A stretch of 64,000 nt of DNA, taken from positions 1,742,501 through 1,806,500 of the forward strand of contig JAIWND010000001.1 in NCBI GenBank assembly GCA_025330725.1, in the 5' to 3' direction. The notes below the pieces were generated by a model. That model was not told the origin of the DNA. It ran no database searches and saw nothing but the letters and a program-made list of their open reading frames with translations. How positions within the stretch are numbered: the first letter of the stretch is position 1; each line of letters begins with the position of its first letter. This DNA comes from Chlamydoabsidia padenii. Taxonomy: Eukaryota; Mucoromycota; Mucoromycetes; Mucorales; Cunninghamellaceae. This document shows, piece after piece, positions 47,535-57,733 of the stretch. Both the position numbers and the translations under genes were made by a program.

Positions 47535-47983
47535 CTGAGTCACCTCCCCCCCTCCTCTCTTAATTTTTTACCTTTGTACGGCATACAAAACACCGACCCT
47601 TGTTCTTTTGTATAGGTTTATCATCACCGTCTTCATTCTCCAGTGGTGTTGTTGTTATTGTTTGAATGTCGTCTTGTCGTTCGGTAGTTAATGTTTCAGT
47701 TCTTGAGTCCAGTGTTTCTAATGAGTGTGTGGTGTTGGTTTGAGTGACTTTGGTTGCTGCTTCTACTGCTACCTTTTCTACTTGTTGCAAGCTTTCATCT
47801 AGATAAAAAGTATTATGTTAGCCATAGTGGTCCATTGATCTTTTTTTTTTTTTTTTATCACTTGCTTGTTTTCTGTTTTTCAGTAAAGCATTTGGAGCAC
47901 ATGTTTTGAAAGATAGAATTGCCATAGAATCCACAACCATTGGTACAAGGTAAAGGAATATCAGGTGTCTTGTTGTCTTCCAT
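47214..47983 (-). CDS. A20/AN1 zinc finger protein (stress-associated, ZFAND5/6-like)
   Basis: Four exons, 47983-47866, 47798-47572, 47473-47359 and 47293-47214, encode 179 aa. An A20-type finger lies at residues 13-35 (PCTNGCGFYGNSIFQNMCSK). A disordered Thr/Glu-rich linker follows, then an AN1 finger (CFVCRTKIPLTKQLTNKCRC, then EYVFCDSHRYPDKHECLFDH) and a basic C-terminus. Exon 1 must end with the GC donor GCAAGT at 47865; the nearby GT site creates an immediate stop. Known relatives bind ubiquitin chains and modulate stress and proteasome responses. The layout (A20 first, AN1 second) matches plant SAP and animal ZFAND5/6 proteins. Confidence 0.9.
47490..47530 (+). repeat. TA microsatellite in intron
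   Basis: About 19 AT units in the intron between exons 2 and 3 of the A20/AN1 gene. Confidence 0.75.
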
Positions 47984-48750
47984 GTGGGTGAGAGAGGAGA
48001 AGGATTAATGAAATTGAAGAAGTAAAAGAAGAGGAAAAAAAATGATGACGAGGCAAAAGAAAAAAAAAATGTACCCGAGGAAATTCAAATTCCGATTTGA
48101 GTCAAATCCCTGCACCAGATTTCATTTTAGGATGAGTTAACAAGGGATAACCAAGTACGAATCAATGATTGCGTATCTAAAGTTAGAGTGAATCAATGAA
48201 TATTTACTTTAAAAGGGAAGAACTTGCAAGCCAATCGTATGATTGATAGGACAGAGTAGATGCAAGAACGATGTGCAATGACTCTTCATCTGAGTTTGGG
48301 ATAGGTTAAGCTTTTTTCTGTTCATGGAAGAAAGTAAAAGGAGTAATGAATGAATTTGATTGGTCATGTCGGGCTTTGAATCGTAGCATCACATTGATTG
48401 AGTCATGTTTTTTTTTCTCTCGTCCATTTAAATATCAGACTGGCCGAATTGAATTCTCTTTCTTTTTCTTAAACCTTTTTCTCCCTCTTTTTTTTTTTTT
48501 TTTTTTTTTAATCCATCCATACCTTTACTTTTGTCCCAACTTTATATAATGGTCTTCCCTATCAATCACTAAATCTGTTGTGGTTCAGTTACTTTTTGAC
48601 TGAACCAAGGTCTCGTTGTCTATTTACTTTATTTTATATATTTTACATATCATTACCAACCCCCCCTTTCTTCTTCTTATTTGGGTTGTTGGACTTTTCT
48701 CTCTCTCTCTCTCTCCCTCTTAACATTTTTATCTACCTTATATCATCATA
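47984..48750. other. divergent intergenic region
   Basis: A20/AN1 promoter side has AAATTCAAATTCCGA (48081-48095), a weaker element variant, 98 bp from the start. The cyclin side has T-runs and a C/T-rich leader (48691-48720). Small open frames here are T-run artefacts. Confidence 0.4.
48081..48095 (-). promoter_or_regulatory. recurrent element, weak variant (TCGGAATTTGAATTT)
   Basis: 98 bp upstream of the A20/AN1 start; one G is missing from the CGGG core. Confidence 0.25.
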
Positions 48751-49783
48751 ATGAATCGCCACACTACATTGTCTGCTACGCCAAATGTTGCGGACTTGTT
48801 AACTACTGGTACCAACCTCTCTTTTACACAACCTCAGCTTGTCTCTTTATTGATGAACTCTTATATGAAACAAACTTCACCATCCACCATACCTTCACCT
48901 CAAGACCAACAACGCACCTATGTCAATGCTCTTGTCGGTAAGTTTACTTTCATAGGTACAACAACACCCAGCAAAAAAAAAGGGGAGGGGCGGGGATTAG
49001 CATGTTACACAGATATAAACAAATTCTCACACTTTTTTATCTTTTTGAATAGATGTCACTGTACAAGCGATTGCTTCAATCTGGCCCAATTCTAACACGA
49101 CACCCTCTCAACGTCCGATTGCCAACCTTAATACCTTTTTACATCACATCTTGAAACATTCACGCACCACACATTCGACTTTACAATTAGCGATCTTTTA
49201 TCTATTCCGAATTCGACCAAAAGTACAAGAACGACATGGTAATGATGTGTATATTGCCTGTGGACGACGTATGTTTCTGGCGGCTCTGATCTGTGCACAC
49301 AAGTTTTTACAAGACAAGACCTACAAGAACTCGGCATGGAGTAAAGTCAGTGGATTGGATGTATCTGAAATCAACCATGCTGAAAAAGTCATGCTACAAC
49401 TATTGGATTATCAGCTGTTTGTCAAGAAGGAAACTTACGATCAATGGGTGTCTATGCTACAAACTCATTTACATATTCCTACTTCTCCTTCTTCTCACTC
49501 ATCATTACATCACACTTCTACTCGACTTTTATCTTCTACTACCCTGTCTTCCCCTATCTCTTCTCCTTTATCTTCTTCTTCTTCCATTGTACATTCTACC
49601 ACTTCCCCTATATCATCATCATCTATTCATCCATTGAATAAGATCTCCTCCAACTCTACTGCCTTTATGATGGGTATGCCTACACCTATTGAAGATCAAG
49701 TCACTTCTCCTATCGACATGCTTGGACAACGAAAACGGAAATCTTCTATGGCTAGTCTCGATGGCAAGAAACGGCGGTGCTAA
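48751..49783 (+). CDS. PCL-type cyclin (Pho85/Cdk5-class partner)
   Basis: Two exons, 48751-48937 and 49053-49783, encode 305 aa. The N-terminal region is Ser/Thr-rich. A PHO80/PCL-type cyclin box spans about residues 60-185: LQLAIFYLFRIRPKVQER, then RRMFLAALICAHKFLQDKTY, KNSAWSKVSGLDVSEINHAE and LQLLDYQLFVKKETYDQW, which closely follow the Pcl1/Pcl2 pattern. The C-terminal third is a Ser-rich disordered tail with a basic end (GQRKRKSSMASLDGKKRRC) that could be a nuclear signal. Known role of the family: directs the CDK Pho85 to cell-cycle, polarity and nutrient targets. Confidence 0.88.
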
Positions 49784-49800
49784 TTCCCCCCTTTTTGTGT

Positions 49801-49837
<37 letters not shown>

Positions 49838-50432
49838 TCTAGTTGTATTCCCCGTCTCTTCCTCCCTTCTAGTTTGATAATAGTTTATTGATCATTCTTC
49901 CATTGTATTTTTTTTTTAACTTGTCAATCCCCTCTCTAACCCCGTTAATAATAATAAAAATGACCCATCTCATCTCATCTATTCATTGGTGCCTTATTTG
50001 ATTCCGATCTTGGAAATGGTTTTTCAATTATGTAATCGGCGCTTTAATATGTGAGGGATGTGAATTACAGTGCATGGGCGGGCTGTTTCAGTTGGTGGCG
50101 AATTGGGAAATGTAAAAGGCGTGATTAATTGGTGGATATAATGCATAAAGTGATGATGCTTGTCTAAACATAATCTACCATTGGTTAGATCAAATCATTG
50201 TTGTTTTGTTTTTGCTGGGGAATGGTTAGGGTAGTACTACTTTTTACATCACTTTCCTCTTTATCATATACCCTTTCCTTTTTTAGTCTGAGTAAATCAT
50301 CACAGCCCTTCCTGTTTCACCTATGATTTCACTTTTTTTGATTTATTCTCCAACTTCCTTCAATAAAAAGGCGAGTTTTTTTTTTTCTCTTCTTTATTCT
50401 TCTCTTTACTTTATTACACTTTATATATAAAC
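49784..50432. other. intergenic region
   Basis: Cyclin 3' flank (polyadenylation-type AATAATAATAAAAATG near 49947) and the C/T-rich promoter of the small membrane-protein gene. No gene is seen. Confidence 0.4.
49804..49834 (+). repeat. CT microsatellite in 3' UTR
   Basis: About 15 CT units shortly after the cyclin stop codon. Confidence 0.7.
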
Positions 50433-50825
50433 ATGTCTTCCGCCAAAGATCAAGAAATTAAAAAGAACATCAGCAAGGCCGCTGAAGCTACCAAGGATAA
50501 CATTGGCAAGGCAGCTGATTCGGCTCAAGATGGTCTAGACAAGGCTTCCCATACTGCTCAAGAAGAAGTTGTGCGACTACGACGGGAATTAGAGGATCTT
50601 CGACGTAAAGCCAACCCACAAATTAAAAAAGCCGAGGCCTTTTTGACTTCACCTACCTCATGTAGTTTCTATCAAGGTAAGTGTGGATGATGGATCAATG
50701 GATGACATGGGTAAACTCAACTTTTTTTTTTTTTTGGCGTTCATGCAGGTCTAGTTGTAGGTGCTGGTCTTGTCGTCGTGTATGCCAAGTTCTTCGCCCC
50801 ACCCAATAGCAAGTTATTTAATTAA
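50433..50825 (+). CDS. small amphipathic-helix protein with C-terminal membrane anchor
   Basis: Two exons, 50433-50676 and 50749-50825, encode 106 aa. Residues 1-65 form charged amphipathic repeats (KAAEATKDNIGKAADSAQDG) of the apolipoprotein/YtxH-like kind and a coiled coil (VRLRRELEDLRRKANPQ). A membrane segment near the end (LVVGAGLVVVYAKFF) is followed by a short tail. Topology suggests a tail- or C-terminally anchored membrane protein; small mitochondrial outer-membrane proteins of the OM14 type look similar, but the match is not strong enough for a name. Confidence 0.75.
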
Positions 50826-51671
50826 AGCGCCTCTTCAATGTATGCATGATCGAACTCTTTTCATTTAAATCTTCAATAAACTCTACCCTTGTTAATACTA
50901 TTGTGATGACGAATTTTAAATGTGTTTTGGATTTTATATACATGTGGTCATTATGGAATGATCTTGGTGGTAACAAGTATCATATTGGCCTGCATGTATC
51001 ATGCGTATTTGGTGTCCTTCTGAATGAGGTGGCCCTCCTAAAGCAATATGTCGCTGATCTTGCTTTATACAAAAGGTAAACATTTAGTCATCGTAATAAT
51101 GACGGATTGTTTGAGTCATGTACTCCCATTTCATGTCTCACCAAGATCTGACCCTTTCCATAATTTCAAATCCCGCGTTTGCCATAAAAGGACTTGACCC
51201 CCTGCGAACATCTTGCATAAGTCTGAGGGAATATCTATATTATTTCGCCTACATCAGTAACTACATGTTCTGATTTCTACTACTATGTAAATCAGGAGAT
51301 TCCAGATTTGACCCCTGGTAGTCTCATCTTCACCTTTTTTTGACGCCGTAGAGCGGAATTTGAATTTTGCATAAATTCAAGATCTGCTTCTTGCAAGTCC
51401 TACACAAGCAGAGAGATTAAACAAAAGGCATATTTTTATTTGACACTATTAAAGAAGTAAGGGTACTTGGCTAATCGTAAACTTTATCGTATAAGCTGGA
51501 TTTAAATGTCTTGTCTATAATAAAAATCTATTCCTGACGTCTTTTACTATGTTTGATTTTAACTGTCCTAACTTTGACCAAACTGTCCTGACTTTTTTTT
51601 TTTTTTTTTTTTTTTACAAATGCTGATTGACCAATGAAATGCATCAAAACCTTTTTTGAGGTCGGAATCCA
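50826..51671. other. gene-poor region
   Basis: No supported gene. It contains AATTTCAAATCCCGC at 51162-51176, a related AGCGGAATTTGAATTTTGC at 51352-51370, and a T22 run near 51593-51615. The phrase GATCTGACCC...TTTCAAATCCCGC...GTTTGCC near 51146-51183 recurs near 59994-60038. Confidence 0.45.
51162..51176 (-). promoter_or_regulatory. recurrent GCGGGATTTGAAATT element (no gene attached)
   Basis: Full-match copy in a gene-poor stretch. Confidence 0.35.
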
Positions 51672-51691
51672 GAATTGATCCATACAAAACG

Positions 51692-51729
51692 AGCCTTTCC
51701 CTTCCCCCAGAAATCACGTAATTTGAAAC
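51692..51729 (+). repeat. half copy of the 52.4-kb palindrome
   Basis: ACGAGCCTTTCCCTTCC followed by ATCACGTAATTTGAAACCC repeats the loop and right arm of the palindrome at 52361-52465 in diverged form; the matching left arm is not recognisable here. Confidence 0.6.
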
Positions 51730-51871
51730 CCAACCAGAAAATGAGTGCCGTTAAACTGCCTGAACAAAAAGATACACTCCCCGACAAGCACCCCCACTCT
51801 GTATCAAAACACAAATCCCATTCTACATTCTTTTTTAATTTTATTACAAAAGTCAGGTCGTAGAACAAAAA

Positions 51872-52138
51872 TTGACGGACAACTCAAAACTTATTTCAAA
51901 ATCCGCTTCCCTAGCCTTGAATCTTGAGAGAGCTCTACTGCCCCAATGCACAAGTGACGCTCATGATAAAAGTGACCATGTGCATTCCTTAGTCTATTTC
52001 TAACAAAATTTACATAATGGTCAATACAATATGTCCCTTGTATTGAGCTACACAGCCTCCATTGAGGCAATCGAGCTCTCTTAAGATTCAAGGCGTGGGT
52101 AAGCGGGTTTTGAAATAAGTTTTGTCTTGTGTGTCAAT
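51872..52138. repeat. inverted repeat, arms about 65 bp
   Basis: The left arm 51872-51935 and right arm 52072-52138 are imperfect reverse complements, both containing CTTGAATCTT next to GAGAGCTC and ending in ATTTCAAAATCCGCTT / AAGCGGGTTTTGAAAT. The 136-bp spacer is a diverged copy of the 52.2-kb repeat arm. TACAAAAGTC occurs directly on both outer sides (51844 and 52161). Confidence 0.75.
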
Positions 52139-52222
52139 TTTTATTCTGCAACTTTTTTTTTACAAAAGTCAAGGTAAAACGATCTTGAGGCTATGCTGCT
52201 CCATACAGTGGACTTGGTATAT

Positions 52223-52982
52223 TGGCCATTATGTAAAGTTTGTTGGAAATAGCCTAAGGAATGCTCATGGTCACTTTTGTCATTAGCATCACTTGTTCAT
52301 TAACCCAGTAGAGCTCTCCCAAGATTCAAGGTGTGGGTAAGCGGGGTTTGCAGTAAGTTTGTTCTTTCAAAGCCTGGCGGGAGTTCAATTTACGTGATTT
52401 TTGACGAGCCTTTCCCTTCCCCGAAAGATCACGTAAATTGAACTCCCGCCAGGCTTTAAAAGAACAAGGGATTTGCTACGAACACGTAGGGATTTCTCAC
52501 CAAACGTGGAAACGGCTACACTCTTTACTAATATAAAAGAGGTTTAGATGAGGGTACACTCATCTGCAAACGATAAACAATCGGCACAAAAATTTGGCCA
52601 GTGAAGGGAAAAATTAAGTTTCCACATCTGTCGGCATTTACATATTGCATGAATTACAGGTTTCATTGTTGTTATTCCTCCTTTCTTTTCTTTTACAATG
52701 ATTCATCCTCTTTTATCTTCTGGGCTATACACTTTGTTTGGCTCTACCATGGTTGGTGATATATCCACTTTTTCAAATCCTGCAGTCTTTGAAAAAAGTC
52801 TACGTGCAAAATCCCTACGTGTCCGTAGCAAATCCCAAGAACAAACTTATTGCAAACCACGCTTACCCTCACCTTGAATCTTAAGAGAGCTCTACTGCCT
52901 CAGTGGACAAGTGATGCTCATGACAAAAGTGACCATGAGCATTCCTTAGGCTATTTCCAACAAACTTTACATAATGGCCATT
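52223..52982. repeat. long inverted repeat element, arms about 145-180 bp
   Basis: Segment 52223-52366 returns, reverse-complemented and close to identical, at 52837-52982 (shared stretches include GGAATGCTCATGGTCACTTT and TTGTTGGAAATAGCCTAAGG). The outer part of the arm continues on the left at 52463-52497 and on the right at 52800-52836, so the left arm is interrupted by the palindrome 52361-52465. The inner unique segment 52498-52799 has no recognisable transposase. This looks like a non-autonomous terminal-inverted-repeat element or an inverted duplication. Confidence 0.8.
52361..52465. mobile_element. MITE-like perfect palindrome nested in an inverted-repeat arm
   Basis: Arms 52361-52398 and 52428-52465 are 38 bp with one mismatch (30 bp perfect at 52369-52398 / 52428-52457), separated by a 29-nt loop. 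The inverted partner arm at 52837 lacks this block, so it is an insertion or expansion in the left arm. Each arm holds GGCGGGAGTTCAATTTACG, a version of the recurrent promoter element. No clear target-site duplication was identified. Confidence 0.7.
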
Positions 52983-52995
52983 GTACCAAATAGCA

Positions 52996-53343
52996 ATGCT
53001 TCACATCGGGTCTCTAATCATCACCACCGACAATGCTATTTTGACACTTACAGCCGAAGTTTACGCAAGAGCAAAATGTTTGGACTCTCCTGGCGAAACC
53101 AACATGAAATCACTCCCCTCGTTTACTAGCTTGTTTCCCAATCTTCTTTCTGTTGGAATTCATGAAGAAGCGGACGGCGGTGCGGCAAAAATGAAGCTAA
53201 AAATTGGTAGCAAGACTATGAACGTCCTCATCACTATGTCATCATTGATCAAGATGAAAAAAGTTGTCGTGGGGTCTGAAACGCCAATCAGTATCGGATT
53301 TCATGCCACTCTTTACGAAACAAACAAAGCAAAAATTTTGTGA
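52996..53343 (+). CDS. hypothetical ORF in repeat island
   Basis: Open frame of 115 codons starting 14 bp beyond the right repeat arm (MLHIGSLIITTDNAILTLTA). Composition is not low-complexity, but no domain is recognised and no splice partner was found. It may be cargo or a decayed gene fragment. Confidence 0.25.
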   Translation: MLHIGSLIITTDNAILTLTAEVYARAKCLDSPGETNMKSLPSFTSLFPNLLSVGIHEEADGGAAKMKLKIGSKTMNVLITMSSLIKMKKVVVGSETPISIGFHATLYETNKAKIL

Positions 53344-53417
53344 TGGCAGTCAAGATTTTTTTTGACGGTGCCCAAGACATGCATCAAATTCCCAAATCAA
53401 TTTCGTCTCTTTGACAA

Positions 53418-53747
53418 TTGTCACCAGGATTTGGAAAGGCATGCACATCTGCAGCTTGGCGAATTACACTTGAATGTCTCGATTTGGATCTCTTGCAACC
53501 AGCCACCATATTCACCAATGCAGATTTGCCTAGCAACAAAGGGTATGGTATTTCGGATACGTCCATTGCAAAGTCTGCCAGCAGTATTCTACATCCGGCC
53601 ATTGTGGCACTGCGGGCGCATTTGAATACGCGTGTAACAAAAAAAACCCTTGGATATTGCCACATTCCTATCATCCATCAGCACACATGCCCAAAAGCCA
53701 GCATGAATGGTATAAAAAGAAACGTTTCAGATATTGATTGGTATTGA
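53418..53747 (+). pseudogene. open frame without start codon, probable gene fragment
   Basis: The frame reads FGKACTSAAWRITLECLDLD through to a stop at 53745. It begins without ATG and follows CACCAG, a possible acceptor. It is not in phase with the ORF at 52996-53343 by any GT donor I could find. It looks like coding sequence of a broken or misread gene; no family is recognised. Confidence 0.25.
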
Positions 53748-54002
53748 CATTTATATCAATCATCATCTTTACATGAAATTTGATCTTTTTCTTTATGTAA
53801 GAATCGCCATCATATTTTAAACGCCGATCAATGCAAAATAGTAAACCATCCACAATCATGGTCATATAATCTGCAGTTCACCTTTTGTGTTTCCCGTCTC
53901 TAATCCCACAGCTACTGTACATGCAGTATAGACAGACTTTATTTCGATGATTATTTTTATTGATAAAGCAGCTTTTTATAAAAAACAATTACTATTGGAT
54001 TT

Positions 54003-55460
54003 CTATTCTAAGTGTGATTGTACGGGTTTGTAATACATCGTTGTGACATACTACAAAAATATAAAACAGATCAGTGCCACATAGCTTTTCATGAATTGAT
54101 ATGTTTTACCTTTTTCCGATACCGTGTTGTAGTAGATAAAGCCATGACATGATCCTTGATAGAGCAAGCATACAAATGATTGAGAGTGACATGATTAGGC
54201 ACAGGGAGGACAGAATTGTCTTCATGACTAACATCCTTCGCATTCAACAACACCGTTTCCAAATGAGGTGGCAAGATGGGTGCTGACAAGTTTCGTTCCC
54301 ATTCCTGTTGTTGCTTTTCATCTTGTTCGGATAATAACAAGAGTTCATTTGGAATGGTGGTGGTGTAAGTATCATCCCCTTTTGGTGTTCCATCATTGTC
54401 GTCATCATCATCGTTGTACATGTCGCTTTCCTCCATCACTTGCAAATAGTTGACCAAATTTCCATCCGGATCCGTAGCTGTTTCCATTTCGTTCGAACAC
54501 CGCCATTCATCATCCACTATGAATTTGAGTCGATGTGTGCCATGAGGAAGATCCAATACCGTGTTAAAATCATGCGTACTAAATCATCATACTATTAGTG
54601 TCCCTCTTCTTCTATTTTACCACTTTACCTTTTCACTAGCTTGACTTTATGTTTCCAACCATTGAATGTTCCCGTCACATACACATTGTTGCCACCTTGA
54701 GACCATGTAATAACAGTAGGTGCTTGAATTTGCATTAAAAAAAAAAGGAGGACAGTGAATGTTGAGTTTTAAAAACAAGAGTCTTTTATTCTTGTTTTTT
54801 ACCTGATTGAGTATCTTGTTGTAAAGGCGTTGAATCCAGCCGCATTTGTTGGAATTGAAGATTTGGAGGCTGGGATGCAGGTGAGGAGGAAATCGATGAT
54901 GAGACAGAAGGTGAGAGGTGTTGTTGGTAAGTGGGAGCAAAATCATCTTCTGTTGGTTCTTGTTGTTGATTGATACTCATGCCTCGCGCACGATAATAAG
55001 GGCCGTTAACAGAATGTCGATGTGATTTATGTTGTTGTTGGTGATGATGATGTGATGAAGAAGCAGAAGAGGAGATGGATCCCCCACCATACCATGGACT
55101 GGAAGTGCTGGAAACCCATCCTGCTCTTCCTGGTACCGATTTTGGTGAAGAAGTCGCAATGGGTATGGTTGCACAAGGTGTCGTGGTGGTGGCCAATAAA
55201 GAAGACGTGTATCCACTATTCATGTTGTTCGGTGTATCAGTTGTTGGAATGCAATCGCTAGTGGGTGTGTGCAATGTCGTTGTTGTAGGTTGAGTAATGG
55301 AGAATTGGAAAGGTGTGGAAGCATTGGGAATACTTGTAGGTTGTGATTGTCGCTGTCCTTCACCCTGTGTTTGAATCCTTGTTTCGTCGGTTTTTTGTTG
55401 TTCTTGGCTGGCTAATGCCGGTAATTTGGAGTGTTGGTTGGTAGAGGTTGAATTTCCCAT
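54003..55460 (-). CDS. AMPK/SNF1 complex beta subunit
   Basis: Four exons, 55460-54803, 54722-54629, 54578-54110 and 54050-54003, encode 422 aa. It opens MGNSTSTNQHSKLPAL, with Gly2 available for N-myristoylation as in Gal83/Sip2 and AMPK beta. A long Ser/His/Gln-rich region covers residues 20-215. The glycogen-binding CBM48 domain follows at about 220-300 (VITWSQGGNNVYVTGTFNGW, then TVLDLPHGTHRLKFIVDDEW). The ASC domain at the C-terminus (PPHLETVLLNAKDVSHED, then HVTLNHLYACSIKDHVMALS) ends in the small last exon (YVTTMYYKPVQSHLE). Known role: scaffold linking the Snf1 kinase and Snf4 gamma subunit, setting localisation and carbohydrate response. Confidence 0.95.
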
Positions 55461-55843
55461 GGTAGAAAGAATCGGTTCAAGTATGCTGAAGACCTAGTTG
55501 TGTAGTTGTTGTAATGTTATGTGGTAATCAAATGTTAGAATAATTGTAAGTGCAAAAGAGAAAGAGAGAGAGCAAAAAAAAAAAAAAAAAAAGAGTTTGA
55601 TCAAGTAGGCGGAAGACGGCGTTTAAATATTTTTGAGACAAGTAGACAAGTAGACAAGTTCGATCATAAGAAGACCTTTATTGATGGTAAAGTTAAAAAA
55701 AAAGTAAGTAAGATGAATAAAATAAAAGACGTACATATACATGTACGCACAAAAACAAAAAAAGCACACAAAATAAACATATTATATATATCCTAGATTC
55801 TACTACCGACTAATGCTGTTAAAAAAAGGTATTGACTGTATTA
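55461..55843. other. intergenic: AMPK beta promoter and CK2 beta 3' flank
   Basis: An A18 run near 55577, a GGCGTTTAAATAT stretch near 55618, and an AT-rich 3' flank. No gene is seen. Confidence 0.4.
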
Positions 55844-56650
55844 TCATTGCAATGATTGTTCCTCCTTTAGTTTTGATTCGAATTGTTCGCGTGCTTTATC
55901 CTGCCACCTATGTTGTTCAGCAATTTCATGGACCTTGAAGCCAAAGATACGAGGGACATAGCGTTCATAGTTCTTGGTTGGTAGATAAGAAGGATGTACT
56001 TGGAATAACATGTGAGGTACAGAAGTACCAAAGTAAGCACCATCAATTGAAGCATGTCTTGAGGATTTAGGATTGTAGATATCTTCACAACGAGGACAGT
56101 ATAACTTTACAGTCTTGGTCATAGGCACATCGGATAATCCAACAGGTAAAAGAGGTTGCAAGTTACAGAGGACCCTAGGACAACGACCAAATTCAGCCTT
56201 CTTGTATTTATCCAACTATATAATAAACAAGTTAAAAAAAAGGGGGAACCCTATTTGGTTATTATCCCAACTTACCATCTTGGCCAAACCTCGTGTGGTA
56301 ATAACAAATCGTGCATGAATAAGACCATACAAGTGTCGTGCTGCCTTTTCCACTTGTTCCCTTACTTTTTCATCCAAGCTATCTTCATCTATTCATAATA
56401 TATATATATAAAGCGGTCAGTCAATGATAATAACACTCATCACCAAGGATTACTACTACTTACCCAAGTTGTCAGTGATCATATCCAAGGCTTCCAAATA
56501 AAAGTGTTGTACTTCAGCGTTAAGTCCAGTCAAGTTGAACCGATCCAAAATGTAATCTTCATCCACTTCGCAAAAGTATTCGTTCCCCTTGGTGTTCAAA
56601 AACCAATCGATCCAGTATTTGGCATAGTCGCTATCAGTCCCACTGCTCAT
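55844..56650 (-). CDS. CKB1: casein kinase II regulatory (beta) subunit
   Basis: Three coding exons, 56650-56464, 56388-56276 and 56215-55844, encode 223 aa. It opens [20 protein letters not shown]. Next come [39 protein letters not shown] and the zinc-binding CPRV / [10 protein letters not shown] cysteines, then the dimer/catalytic-docking stretch [15 protein letters not shown] and a conserved RIFGFKVH tail. Known role: dimeric core of the CK2 holoenzyme. An ATG four bases ahead of the true one (ATGACATGA) makes a two-codon upstream ORF. Two further spliced leader exons are likely upstream (near 56760-56720 and 56860). Confidence 0.95.
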
Positions 56651-57263
56651 GTCATCCACTATCATTAATAAAGGTTAACGAGTCCGGTTAGATGCACTGT
56701 AAAAGTCCATTAGTATAAGCCTACTTACTTGTGTTTTGTTTATTAAAGGTGTGTCAAGATGAGGGAATCTAAACAAGAGATGAGTATAAATGTTAGTTTG
56801 CTTGTATTGATTCATAATCCCAACAATCATAAATAAAAAGTATCCTTACCTTTCAAATGGTCGTTACAAATAAGAAGTATATAAAATAAGATGATACAGA
56901 AAAGAGTTGTGAACAAAAATAAGAAGAGGCAAAATTTTTTTGAAGAGGGTCTTTTTAAAATTCCGCTCCGACCACAACAGCCTTCCTCTTCATTGATGAG
57001 GGAAACAAAGCTATAGTAGGTTTACCTAGCATTACACCTTGATTGTAGTTTTTCTTCAGAATGTCATCATTCAATATGACTTTAATTGAGTAATTATCGT
57101 CATTGATCAAAAAGTTGTTACCATTCAATATCTGGTAAAGGCGTCGAGGTAATAAGCGATCAGGACTTGTGATGAAAAGAAAGGGGATCCATTCTTTTTA
57201 CAGGCATTGATGTATAAATTGGTATAATATACGAGTAGACTATCCATATATCCGATTCCTTGG

Positions 57264-57266
<3 letters not shown>

Positions 57267-57292
<26 letters not shown>
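57267..57292 (+). repeat. GA microsatellite
   Basis: About 12 GA units in the divergent interval. Confidence 0.7.
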
Positions 57293-57297
<5 letters not shown>

Positions 57298-57562
57298 CTA
57301 TTAGTGAGGGTAAAAACGGTAGGAATCGAGGCATAGTGAAATCCAGATACGACTTGTCCAAGTTAAAAGCGGCTGCATATATGTGAACGAAAAATGGGAA
57401 AACTCCGACTGAAAGTGACCCAGCGAACATCTTTGTATACAAGCTGCCAAGTTCTTTTTATCTTCTTCAAATACAAATTTAAGCAAATTAATGAGTCCAT
57501 CAATTGCGTTAAAGGCTTGTGTAAATGACCCAGGGACCTTGTTTTAGAGAGAAGAAGAAAAT

Positions 57563-57580
57563 CGGGATTTGAAATTTACG
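57563..57580 (+). promoter_or_regulatory. recurrent CGGGATTTGAAATTTACG element
   Basis: 154 bp upstream of the F-box/LRR start. Its extended form matches the arm of the palindrome at 52361-52465 at 16 of 18 bases. Confidence 0.5.
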
Positions 57581-57733
57581 ATAAGAACAGCGGGAAAAGT
57601 ATCCCAACGATTTTTTTTTTCTCACCTCTTCCACTTTTACACTTCCACCTCTCTCTTTTATATACCTTTTAATTGCCAATTATTATTCATCCGCCAATCC
57701 ACCAATAGTATTATTACGTCTTTACCTTTATTA

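Larger units (their letters stand above)
56651..57733. other. divergent intergenic region
   Basis: Contains CK2 beta leader exons, TTTAAAATTCCGCTCC near 56955 (a weak element variant), a GA microsatellite at 57267-57292, and CGGGATTTGAAATTTACG at 57563-57580 before the C/T-rich leader of the F-box/LRR gene. No gene is seen on either strand. Confidence 0.45.

Noticed and set aside
51675..51863. 62-codon plus-strand open frame
   Set aside because: Overlaps the half palindrome and repeat sequence; no codon or domain support.
54268..54453. Plus-strand open frames opposite AMPK beta
   Set aside because: Shadows of confirmed exons.
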